A stretch of 64,000 nt of DNA from contig NZ_JNBQ01000005.1 of NCBI RefSeq assembly GCF_001019615.1, positions 1 to 64,000 of the forward strand, in the 5' to 3' direction. This document shows, piece after piece, positions 9,221-16,421 of this stretch (positions are counted from its first letter, which is position 1; every line of letters begins with the position of its first letter). The notes under the pieces are model-generated. The model made no database searches and was not told where the DNA came from. It worked only from the letters and a program-made list of their open reading frames with translations. Source of the stretch: Cellulosimicrobium funkei. GTDB lineage: Bacteria > Actinomycetota > Actinomycetes > Actinomycetales > Cellulomonadaceae. The position numbers were made by a program, and so were the translations under genes.

Positions 9221-10099
9221 CTACGCCCGCACGCCGCGCAGCACGGACGAGCCCTCGAACTCGACGCCGGGCGTCGGGAGGTCGCCCTCGACGAAGCCCG
9301 GCACCGGGTCGAGCACGAGGTTGCCGGACTGCCCGTAGAACTCGACGGGGTTGCGCCACAGCACCTTGTCGACGTCGTCCTCGGTGAACCCGGCGGCGAG
9401 CATCGCGCGGCCGGTCTTGAGCGTCTTGAGCGGGTCGGACCGCCCCCAGTCCGCCGCGGAGTTGACGATCATCCGGTCGGTGCCGTGCTCCTGGAGGATC
9501 GCGACCATGCGGTCCTCGTCCATCTTGGTGTCCGGGTAGATCGAGAACCCGGCCCACGCGCCGGCGTCGAGCACGAGCGCCACGTTCGTCTCGTTGAGGT
9601 GGTCGACGAGCACGTGCTCGGACGGCACCCCGGACTCGCGCACGACGTCGAGCGTGCGGCGCGTGCCCGCGAGCTTGTCGCGGTGCGGGGTGTGCACGAG
9701 GACCGGCAGCTCGACGTCGCGCGCCATCTGGAGCTGGCGGGAGAACACCTCGTCCTCCTCGGGCGTCATCGAGTCGTACCCGACCTCGCCGACGGCCACG
9801 ACGCCGTCCTTGAGCAGGTAGCGCGGGATCTCGTCGAGCACCTCGCGGCAGCGCGCGTCGTTCGCCTCCTTGGGGTTGAGGGCGATCGTCGCGTGGTGGC
9901 GGATGCCGAACTGCGCGGCCCGGAACCGCTCCCAGCCCAGGAGCGCGTCGAAGTAGTCGAGGAACGACCCCACGCTCGTGCGCGGCTGGCCGAGCCAGAA
10001 CGCCGGCTCCACGAGCGCCCGCACTCCCGCCGCGTACAGCGCCTCGTAGTCGTCCGTCGTGCGGCTGGTCATGTGGATGTGGGGGTCGAAGATGCGCAT
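9221..10099 (-). CDS. eboB: TatD-family metal-dependent hydrolase (EboB)
   Basis: 292 residues. The metal ligands of the TatD/amidohydrolase barrel are present: HIH in DPHIHM at residue 6-8, a glutamate in GEVGYD, histidines in HTPHRDK and VDHLNE, and the final aspartate in NSAADWG. It keeps the family's usual length. The start ATG at 10099 overlaps the stop of the EboA gene by one base. Within EBO clusters this protein is EboB. The substrate is unknown; a cluster-specific hydrolase for the traffic intermediate is likely. Confidence 0.88.
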   Translation of the reverse strand: MRIFDPHIHMTSRTTDDYEALYAAGVRALVEPAFWLGQPRTSVGSFLDYFDALLGWERFRAAQFGIRHHATIALNPKEANDARCREVLDEIPRYLLKDGVVAVGEVGYDSMTPEEDEVFSRQLQMARDVELPVLVHTPHRDKLAGTRRTLDVVRESGVPSEHVLVDHLNETNVALVLDAGAWAGFSIYPDTKMDEDRMVAILQEHGTDRMIVNSAADWGRSDPLKTLKTGRAMLAAGFTEDDVDKVLWRNPVEFYGQSGNLVLDPVPGFVEGDLPTPGVEFEGSSVLRGVRA

Positions 10100-10803
10100 C
10101 AGGCGGTCCTCCCGGTGGTGACGTCAGGGGCGAGACGGGCGACGTCGTCGGGCACGACGCGGCCCGCGGCGCGGCGCTCCGCGGCGAAGTCGCGTGCCAT
10201 GCGCGCGACCTCGTCGTCCGCGCGGTCGTCGAGGCCGGCGACGGCGTCGAGGCTCACGCCCATGAACACGAGCTTGAGCACCGCGTGCCGCCACGCGTGC
10301 TGGTCGAGGTGCGCGGCCGCGAACGGCCCGACCGCCGCGGCGACGAGGCTCTGGTCGTTGGTGCGCAGCGCGTCGGCGGCGAGGTCGCGCCCGACGGCGA
10401 CGACCGAGGCCGCGGAGTCGCCCGCGAGCGCCCCGCGCTCGGTGAGCGCGTCGAGCCCGCGCAGGACGCCGCGCCGCTCGGCGGTGTCGCCGTGCTGGTA
10501 CAGGTCGGCGAGACGCGCGGCGAGCGCGGCGTCGGCGTCCGACCCGCGGCGTCCGACGGCCTCGGCGAGGGCGACCACGAGCGCGGCGCGCGCGCCGTCG
10601 TCGACGGTACCGTGGACGATCCCGGCGGGGTCGGTCTCGGGACGGACCGGTGTGCGGCCGACCTTGCGACCGGCGAGCGCGAACGCGCGGGACACGGCCG
10701 CGGGGTCCTGCTCGACGGCGGCGCGCGCCTCGGCGAGCCAGCGCTCGCCCTCGGTGGTCGCGCCGTCCTGGGCCGCGGGGGCGGCGGGGGCTGGCTCGGT
10801 CAT
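10099..10803 (-). CDS. eboA: EboA domain-containing protein
   Basis: 234 residues from ATG 10803, overlapping the upstream gene by 4 bases (ATGA). A disordered Ala/Pro-rich N-terminus leads to an all-helical domain with the family pattern DTAERRGVLRGLDAL and the strongly conserved PFAAAHLDQHAWRHAVLK. EboA has no known biochemical activity but is a marker gene of EBO clusters. No membrane segments or signal peptide. Its presence with EboB and EboE next door makes the cluster assignment firm. Confidence 0.85.
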   Translation of the reverse strand: MTEPAPAAPAAQDGATTEGERWLAEARAAVEQDPAAVSRAFALAGRKVGRTPVRPETDPAGIVHGTVDDGARAALVVALAEAVGRRGSDADAALAARLADLYQHGDTAERRGVLRGLDALTERGALAGDSAASVVAVGRDLAADALRTNDQSLVAAAVGPFAAAHLDQHAWRHAVLKLVFMGVSLDAVAGLDDRADDEVARMARDFAAERRAAGRVVPDDVARLAPDVTTGRTA

Positions 10804-11747
10804 GGCACCTCCTGGGGGTGGTCGGAGACGGGTGGTTCCTGTTCGGACGCGGGCGCCACGGAGCGTCGGTCCCAGGCCTGCTCCAGCGCTGTCATGCTGC
10901 GGTGCGCGAGGCCGGGGGCGTCGTACGAGTGGCGGGGCAGCTCGACCGCGGCGACGCCGGTGTACCCGACGTCGGCGAGGGTCGCGAGCACGAGCGGCAG
11001 GTCGATCTCGCCCTCGCCGAACGGGCGGTGCTCGTGGTGCGTGCGCGGCATGTCGTCGAGCTGCACGTTCGCCAGGTACGGCGCGGCGGCGCGCAGCGCG
11101 CCCACGACGCCGTCGGGCTCCACGACGAGGCAGTGCCCCACGTCGACGGTCACGCCCAGGTCCGCCAGGTCGCCCGCGTCGCCGCCGAGCTCGTCGCGCA
11201 GCCGCAGGGCGTCGCCGACGGTCTCGACGAGCATCCCCGGCTCCGGCTCGAGCGAGAGGCGCACGCCGTGGTCGCGGGCGTGCTCGACGAGGCCGGGCAG
11301 GCGGTCGCGCAGGAGCGCCCAGCCCTCGGCCGGGGACGCGCCGTCGGGCAGGACGCCGGAGAAGAAGGACACGCACTCGGCGTCGAGCGCGGCCGCGACC
11401 TCGACCGCGCGGCGCAGGAAGCGCAGCCGGGCGTCGGCCTCGGCGTCCACGAGCGTGGGCCGGTGCTTGCGGTACGGGTCGAGCAGGAACCGCGTGCCCG
11501 TCTCGACGACGACCTGCATCCCCGCGCCGCCGCGCAGCGTGGCGAGGCGCGCGCGCAGCGCGTCGACCTCCGGGCGCCAGCCGTCCGCGAACGGGTCGAG
11601 GTGCGGGAAGCCGAGCGTGAGCGCGACGGCGCCGTAGCCCTCGTGCTCCAGCACGTCGAGCGCGACGTCGAGCGGGTGGTCCGTGAAGCCGTTGGTGCCG
11701 TACCCGAGCGTGAAGGGCATCCCCTGCCGGGTCTCGTGCGCGCTCAC
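10800..11747 (-). CDS. Sugar-phosphate isomerase/epimerase-like TIM barrel of the EBO operon
   Basis: 315 residues from GTG 11747, which overlaps the UbiA stop (GTGA); an internal ATG 10 codons later is an alternative. It is an AP-endonuclease-2 barrel: FTLGYGTNGF, then LSLEPEPGMLVET with a metal-binding glutamate, VTVDVGHCLVVEPD, NVQLDDMPRTHHEHRPFGEGEIDLP and a final VELPRHSYDAP. This is a second barrel in addition to EboE, as in actinobacterial forms of the cluster. It probably isomerises or epimerises a sugar or cyclitol intermediate. The exact substrate cannot be read from sequence. Confidence 0.85.
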   Translation of the reverse strand: MSAHETRQGMPFTLGYGTNGFTDHPLDVALDVLEHEGYGAVALTLGFPHLDPFADGWRPEVDALRARLATLRGGAGMQVVVETGTRFLLDPYRKHRPTLVDAEADARLRFLRRAVEVAAALDAECVSFFSGVLPDGASPAEGWALLRDRLPGLVEHARDHGVRLSLEPEPGMLVETVGDALRLRDELGGDAGDLADLGVTVDVGHCLVVEPDGVVGALRAAAPYLANVQLDDMPRTHHEHRPFGEGEIDLPLVLATLADVGYTGVAAVELPRHSYDAPGLAHRSMTALEQAWDRRSVAPASEQEPPVSDHPQEVP

Positions 11748-12661
11748 GTCTCGCTCATCTCGGCGCGCCCGCGGCCGGCCCGGCGCAGGAGCCGGCCCGC
11801 GACCTCGACGCCCGCGAGCACGCCCACCGACGCGAGGCTCCCGCCGCGCGCCGCCCACGCGGCCTGGAGCGGCAGCATCGCGCGGATCCCGGCCTTCGTC
11901 GCCGCGAAGGCGTTGCCCGCGGACGGCGTGATCGCGGCGTCCACCTGACGAGGCAGCGCTGTCGCGAGGTACGCACCGGCCGCGACGACCCCGGCGACCG
12001 CCGACGCCACGCGGGTCGCGCGGCCCGGGCCGGCGCCACGGCCACGGCGCAGCGCCCCGACGCCGACGACCGCCCCGCCCACCGCGGTGGCGGCCGCCAC
12101 GCCGGCGGCGAGGGACGACGTCGTGCCGTGCACCTCGCCGCGCGACACGAACGTCACGCCCGCGGTGTGCACCGCCATCCCCGCCGCGGCGGGCAGCGCG
12201 GCGCGCAGGTGCCCGACGCCCGCGCCCAGCAGGACGTCGAGCCCGCGGCACGCGGCCATGACGACGGGGCCGACGGCGTGCTCCTTGGCGACCGTGTCGT
12301 ACGTCCAGACGCTCGCGGCGAGCGGCACGGCGACGGCGAGCGCCCGCGCTCCCCCGCCCGCGGCGGCAAGGCCGACGCCCGCGGCCGTGAGCCCCACCGC
12401 CACCCGGAGCGCGCGGCCCTCGGAGATGCGACCGGACGGGATCGGCCGCTCGGGCCGCTCGACCGCGTCGAGGTCGCGGTCGGCGTAGTCGTTGAGCGCC
12501 ATGCCGCCCGCGTACAGGCACGCGGACGCGAGCGGGAGCAGCGCGCGCCGCGGGGTGAACGCGTGACCGGCCGCAGCCGCGCCCGCGAGCGTGTCACCGA
12601 CCACCGAGAGGACCGCCGGTGCGCGGACGAGGTCCAGGTGGTCGTGGAGGGAGCCGGTCAC
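11744..12661 (-). CDS. eboC: UbiA-family membrane prenyltransferase (EboC-like)
   Basis: 305 residues from GTG 12661, overlapping the upstream stop by 4 bases. Several hydrophobic helices are visible, as expected for the eight- to nine-helix UbiA fold. The first aspartate-rich motif is intact: NDYADRDLDAVERPERPIPSGRI, which binds Mg-diphosphate. The second motif is reduced to TYDTVAKEH, so the usual DxxxD is not present. The protein should transfer a prenyl group to a polar acceptor at the membrane. In actinobacteria this subfamily occurs in the same neighbourhood (I recall the name SCO3242 family). Acceptor and prenyl donor are unknown. Confidence 0.85.
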   Translation of the reverse strand: MTGSLHDHLDLVRAPAVLSVVGDTLAGAAAAGHAFTPRRALLPLASACLYAGGMALNDYADRDLDAVERPERPIPSGRISEGRALRVAVGLTAAGVGLAAAGGGARALAVAVPLAASVWTYDTVAKEHAVGPVVMAACRGLDVLLGAGVGHLRAALPAAAGMAVHTAGVTFVSRGEVHGTTSSLAAGVAAATAVGGAVVGVGALRRGRGAGPGRATRVASAVAGVVAAGAYLATALPRQVDAAITPSAGNAFAATKAGIRAMLPLQAAWAARGGSLASVGVLAGVEVAGRLLRRAGRGRAEMSET

Positions 12662-13896
12662 GGCCGGTCGGCCGGTGCGGCACCGACGCGGGCCGCCGCC
12701 TCGCGGACCCAGTCCGCGAGCGCCACGGTCTGCGCCGCGAAGTCGTGCACGTCGCTCCCCCACGGGTCCTTGAAGAAGAACCCGAGCTCGGGGACCGGGC
12801 CCCCGTACCCGGCGGCGTCGGCGAGCGCGAGCAGGCGCGCGAGGTCGAGCACGAGCGGCGCCGCGAGCATCGAGTCGTAGGCCGACCACGTGGTCTGGAG
12901 CGTGAGGCGGGAGCCGAGGAAGCCCTCGACGTGCACGTGGTCCCACGCGACCTTGATGTCGCCGAGGTCCGGCACGTTGTCGATGTGCAGCGGGGTGACC
13001 TGGCTGCCCGTGAGGTCCTGGAGGCCGCGGGACTTGGACGCGAGCTTGCTCTGCACGGCCTCCGGGTCGGCGAGGGTCGCGCCGTCGCCGCCGCCGAGCA
13101 GGTTGGCCCCGGCCCAGGACAGGACGCGCAGGCCGCGCGCCGCGAAGGCGGGCGCGAGGATCGTGCGCAGCCACGTCTGGCCGGTCTTGCCGTCCTGGCC
13201 CGCGACGGGGACGCCGCGCTCGGCGGCGAGCTCGAGGAGCACCGGCAGGTGCATGCTCGCCGACGGCGTGAACTCCGCGAAGGGCGCGCCCGCGAGCAGG
13301 GCGGCGTACGCGGTCACGGAGCTCGGCGGGAGCACGGCGCGCTCCGGGTCCGCGAGCGCGGCGCGCAGGAGCTCCCGCTCGGAGAGCTCGGGGCCAGGCT
13401 CGGGCAGGGGCTCGGTCGACACGAGGTCGACGACGACGACGCGCGCGAGCCCGTGCCGCTCGCGGAAGTCGACGATGTCCGCGGCCAGACGCTCCGCCGC
13501 GGCCTGCTGGGACTCGCGCGGCGACCCCTCGGCGGGGTGGGCGGTGTAGCCGGGCCGGACCTCGGCGTCGGCCCGCTCCAGCGCGGCGTGCGCGGCGGTC
13601 AGCAGGCGCGGGGCGATCATCCCGGCCTCGACGAGCTGCTCGGCGTGCTTGACCATCGAGACGTCGGAGATGTCGTGGCCACCCACGACGAGGTCGCCGA
13701 ACGCCGGGAGCGGGGCCGACGCGAAGGGCTCGGAGACCGTGACGCACCCCGTCGGCGCGGCACGCCCGTCCGCGATGGCGGCGAGGCCGAGGGTCGCGGT
13801 GGTCGCGACGGAGCCGCGGGCGCCGACGAGCCAGAGCCCCGTGCGCGCGTCCGGTGCCGGGCGGTCTGACGAGCCGTCAGAAGCGAAGTGGTGCAT
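12658..13896 (-). CDS. myo-Inositol-1-phosphate-synthase-like enzyme, first gene of EBO operon
   Basis: 412 residues. ATG 13896 is chosen because GGGAG lies 8 bases upstream; longer frames lack a ribosome site. The NAD-binding loop is at residues 25-31 (GARGSVATT). The family core follows: GQDGKTGQTWLRTILAPAF, LSWAGANLLGGGDG, SKLASKSRG and FLGSRLTLQTTWSAYDSMLAAP. It should convert glucose-6-phosphate or a related sugar phosphate to a cyclitol phosphate using internal NAD redox. It opens the operon, so a cyclitol headgroup may be the starting material of the pathway. In other EBO clusters the comparable place is taken by the dehydroquinate-synthase-like EboD. Confidence 0.88.
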   Translation of the reverse strand: MHHFASDGSSDRPAPDARTGLWLVGARGSVATTATLGLAAIADGRAAPTGCVTVSEPFASAPLPAFGDLVVGGHDISDVSMVKHAEQLVEAGMIAPRLLTAAHAALERADAEVRPGYTAHPAEGSPRESQQAAAERLAADIVDFRERHGLARVVVVDLVSTEPLPEPGPELSERELLRAALADPERAVLPPSSVTAYAALLAGAPFAEFTPSASMHLPVLLELAAERGVPVAGQDGKTGQTWLRTILAPAFAARGLRVLSWAGANLLGGGDGATLADPEAVQSKLASKSRGLQDLTGSQVTPLHIDNVPDLGDIKVAWDHVHVEGFLGSRLTLQTTWSAYDSMLAAPLVLDLARLLALADAAGYGGPVPELGFFFKDPWGSDVHDFAAQTVALADWVREAAARVGAAPADRP

Positions 13897-14034
13897 CGTT
13901 GCTCCCGTTCCCGTCGGCGGGCGCCGGAGCGCCGCCGAGCACGACGACGATGGCCTCCCTGCCATCGTCGGACCGCACGCCCGGACGAGGGCGTGTGAAC
14001 GCTCTCCGACCCGGTGGGCGCCCGGTCTGCTGCG

Positions 14035-14063
14035 ACCCTAGTCACACTTTTGTCGATGGTCAA
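14035..14063 (-). promoter_or_regulatory. Putative sigma70-type promoter of the EBO operon
   Basis: On the minus strand TTGACC (14063-14058) and TAGGGT (14040-14035) are separated by exactly 17 bases. This is a good match to the actinobacterial housekeeping promoter. It sits about 140 bases upstream of the first EBO gene. Confidence 0.6.
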
Positions 14064-14116
14064 TCAAAAGCGTGGCCACTTTCGCGAGGCAGAACGCTTG
14101 CAGCGTGCAAAAGCGT
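14045..14116. repeat. Cluster of operator-like half-sites upstream of EBO operon
   Basis: Five related octamers occur within 72 bases: CACTTTTG (14045-14052, inside the promoter spacer), CAAAAGCG (14065-14072, just above the -35), CACTTTCG (14077-14084), ACGCTTGC (14094-14101) and CAAAAGCG again (14108-14115). Both exact copies continue as CAAAAGCGT. The first two form an inverted pair around the -35 hexamer, an arrangement typical of a repressor site. The stretch is clearly richer in A and T than its surroundings. No regulator gene is adjacent. Confidence 0.5.
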
Positions 14117-14184
14117 ACGACAAACACAACCGGTCGGTCGCCATCGCGCGGACGGCGACCGCCCGGCCGCTTCGGTGGACCCGG

Positions 14185-15648
14185 TCAGCCGGCGGGCGCG
14201 AAGTCGAGCTGGTGGTCGACGACGGCCACGACCGACCACACGTTCCCGTCGGCGTCGGACAGCTCGTACGCGGGCAGGAGCACCGCCGCGCCGTCGGGCT
14301 GGTACTGCACCGCGAGGCCGAGGCGCGCGTCCGTGATCGTCACGTCCGTGACCGGCCACGCGAACCGGGCGCCCTCGCCGACCGTCGGCGGCACGGTCGG
14401 CGCCTCCGGCTCGGCGGGCGCGGTCTCCGGCACGAGCTCGGTAGCGGCTCCCTCCCGCGCCAGGGCGATCATCCCGCCCCCGCCGAACCGCGGGTCGCCC
14501 AGGCGGTCCACCGCCTCGGCGGGGCTCACGACGTCGTAGGAGCCGATCGCGACGCGCGGAGCGAGGCCACCGTACAGCGACGCGAGGCCGGCACCGGAGT
14601 ACGTGGCGCTCCACTGCGTCCCGGTGCGCTGCCCCTCGACCACCTCGTACGCGGTCACGGTCGTCGCCCGCGGCGCGCCCTGGTCGGCCGGCTGCTCGTC
14701 CGCCACGACCTCGTACGCGGCGGGGTCCAGGCCGAGGGACCCGAGCACGTCGCGGAGCGCGTCGACGGCGTCCGCGCCGCTCGGGGGCGCGCCGTGGTCG
14801 GACTCCTCGCACGCCCCCGGCTCGGCGTCGGAGCTCCCCGAGCCCTCGTCGCCCTCGGCCGGCATCGGCGACACGACGACGCAGCCCCACGGGTCCTTCG
14901 TCGGGTCGTTGAAGCTCACGCTCGCGAGCCCGTCGGCCTGGAGCGAGACCGTCGGCCCCGTCCAGTCGGTCGACCCCACGACGTACGACCCGTAGTCCTC
15001 GCGCACCTCGCCCGGGACCCCGAGCACGTCCGCGACGCGGCGCGCCGTCTCCTGCGAGTACACGCCCGCGGCGTCGTACGCCCACGCGTCGGCGCCGGCG
15101 CCCTGCGTGGAGAGCCCGTCCTGGTGGAACACCGTGCGCCCGCCCCAGAGCCCGGGGTACGCCATGTCCGCCGTCGCGCGCGACCCGGCGGCGAGACTCT
15201 CCGGGGCGACCGCCCCGCCTGCCGCGTCTCCCGCGGCGGGCGCGTCGGCCGCACCGAGCTGGATGGGCGCGAGCGCGGTGGACTCGACGGCCGAGTCCCC
15301 CGCCGACGAGGCCCCGACCGCCCCCGCACCGAGCGCGTAGCCGCCCGCCCCGACGACGAGCACGCCGGCCACGGCCGCGGCGACCTGGAGCGGGGCCCGT
15401 CGGCGCAGGCGGCGGGCGCGGCGCTCGGCGAGCTCGTCGACGAGCGTCGCCGTCGCACCCGCGGGCCCGGAGATCGGGTCGCTGTCAGGCGCACCGGCCG
15501 TCGCCCCGCCGGCGAACGCCTCGGGGACGCGGTCGCGGACCGCGGCCTCCAGGGCGCCGGTGTCCGGCGCGGCGCCGGCCGCCGGGTCGGCGGCGCGGAG
15601 GCGCTCGAGGTCGGCGTCGTCGGGCTGGTCGGGGGTGTGGCTGGTCAT
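14185..15648 (-). CDS. Membrane-anchored partner protein of the adjacent ECF sigma factor
   Basis: 487 residues from ATG 15648, with GGAGGG 6 bases upstream. A cytoplasmic N-terminus begins LERLRAADP, common in sigma-factor partner proteins of actinobacteria. A basic stop-transfer (RRARRLRRRAP) and one membrane helix follow (APLQVAAAVAGVLVVGAG), then a large exported domain without recognised family that ends in beta-rich sequence. The gene lies 70 bases downstream of an ECF sigma factor on the same strand, so it may act as an anti-sigma factor or surface sensor. No zinc anti-sigma (HxxxCxxC) motif is visible. Function is therefore inferred from context. Confidence 0.55.
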   Translation of the reverse strand: MTSHTPDQPDDADLERLRAADPAAGAAPDTGALEAAVRDRVPEAFAGGATAGAPDSDPISGPAGATATLVDELAERRARRLRRRAPLQVAAAVAGVLVVGAGGYALGAGAVGASSAGDSAVESTALAPIQLGAADAPAAGDAAGGAVAPESLAAGSRATADMAYPGLWGGRTVFHQDGLSTQGAGADAWAYDAAGVYSQETARRVADVLGVPGEVREDYGSYVVGSTDWTGPTVSLQADGLASVSFNDPTKDPWGCVVVSPMPAEGDEGSGSSDAEPGACEESDHGAPPSGADAVDALRDVLGSLGLDPAAYEVVADEQPADQGAPRATTVTAYEVVEGQRTGTQWSATYSGAGLASLYGGLAPRVAIGSYDVVSPAEAVDRLGDPRFGGGGMIALAREGAATELVPETAPAEPEAPTVPPTVGEGARFAWPVTDVTITDARLGLAVQYQPDGAAVLLPAYELSDADGNVWSVVAVVDHQLDFAPAG

Positions 15649-15718
15649 GTCGCCCTCCAGGTACTGCGGGGCCGTGCCGCGGAGTCCGCGGCCGGTCGGG
15701 TCTACCCGTGATGTGTGC

Positions 15719-16282
15719 TCAGGCGCCCGACTCTTGCGCGAGGGCCGACTGCTCCGCCCACGCGGCGCGCAGCCGGGCCCGGGCCCGCGAGAGCGCGGCG
15801 TCGGCGCCCCCGCGCGACGTGCCGAGGACCGCCGCCAGGTCGTCGCCGCCCAGGCCCTCCCACGCGTGCAGGAGGAGGATGCGCCGGTCGCGGACCGACA
15901 GCGCGCCCAGCGCGCGCCGGACCTCGTCGTCCTGCACGACGACGTGCTCGACGTCCGCGTCCTCGTCACCACGGTCCGGCACCTCCGCGACCGGTACCGC
16001 CCGCGCCTTGCGCCGGTGGTTGGCGAGGACGAAGCCCGCGGTGCGGTACAGCCACGGGAGCTCGGCGCCGTCGGGCACGTCCTCGCGGCGCCGCCAGGCC
16101 GTCGCGAGGACCTCGGCCGTGAGGTCGTCGGCGTCGGGCCCCACGGAACCGGCGGCGCTCGGCAGCCGGCGGCGGAAGTAGCGGTAGAGCGGCGTCGCGT
16201 GCGCGGCGAAGAGCGCGGCGAACCAGGCCTCGTCGTGGGCGGCGACCTCGTCGGTCTCGTCGTTGCCCTCGTCGGTCGTCAC
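15719..16282 (-). CDS. ECF RNA polymerase sigma factor
   Basis: 187 residues from GTG 16282, with GAGGAG 5 bases upstream; 22 further codons are open before it but carry no ribosome site. Region 2 is visible around LYRYFRRRLP to VLATAWRR. Region 4 with its helix-turn-helix is at ALSVRDRRILLLHAWEGLGGDDLAAVLGTSRGGADAALSRARARLRA (positions roughly 125-172). Length is typical of an ECF factor. It is probably co-transcribed with the membrane protein downstream. I could not find a convincing autoregulated promoter in the 139-base divergent region. Confidence 0.88.
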   Translation of the reverse strand: MTTDEGNDETDEVAAHDEAWFAALFAAHATPLYRYFRRRLPSAAGSVGPDADDLTAEVLATAWRRREDVPDGAELPWLYRTAGFVLANHRRKARAVPVAEVPDRGDEDADVEHVVVQDDEVRRALGALSVRDRRILLLHAWEGLGGDDLAAVLGTSRGGADAALSRARARLRAAWAEQSALAQESGA

Positions 16283-16421
16283 GGCGGCTCCTCGTCGGCG
16301 GGGCGGGCTGTCAACCGCTCTGTGTCCCGGGCGGACCGTTCCTTGCACGGCGCGTCCTTCACCCGAACCTCACCCGCGACGGCACCGATCCTGCCACCGC
16401 CCAGCACCTACGCTGTGGGGC

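Noticed and set aside
8021-11620. A 1199-residue plus-strand frame across the EBO genes
   Set aside because: Low-complexity Arg-rich translation antisense to five recognised, overlapping genes.
16312-16342. Autoregulated promoter (GGAAC and CGGTTG) of the ECF sigma factor at 15719-16282
   Set aside because: The elements are 20 bases apart, too far for a normal ECF promoter.
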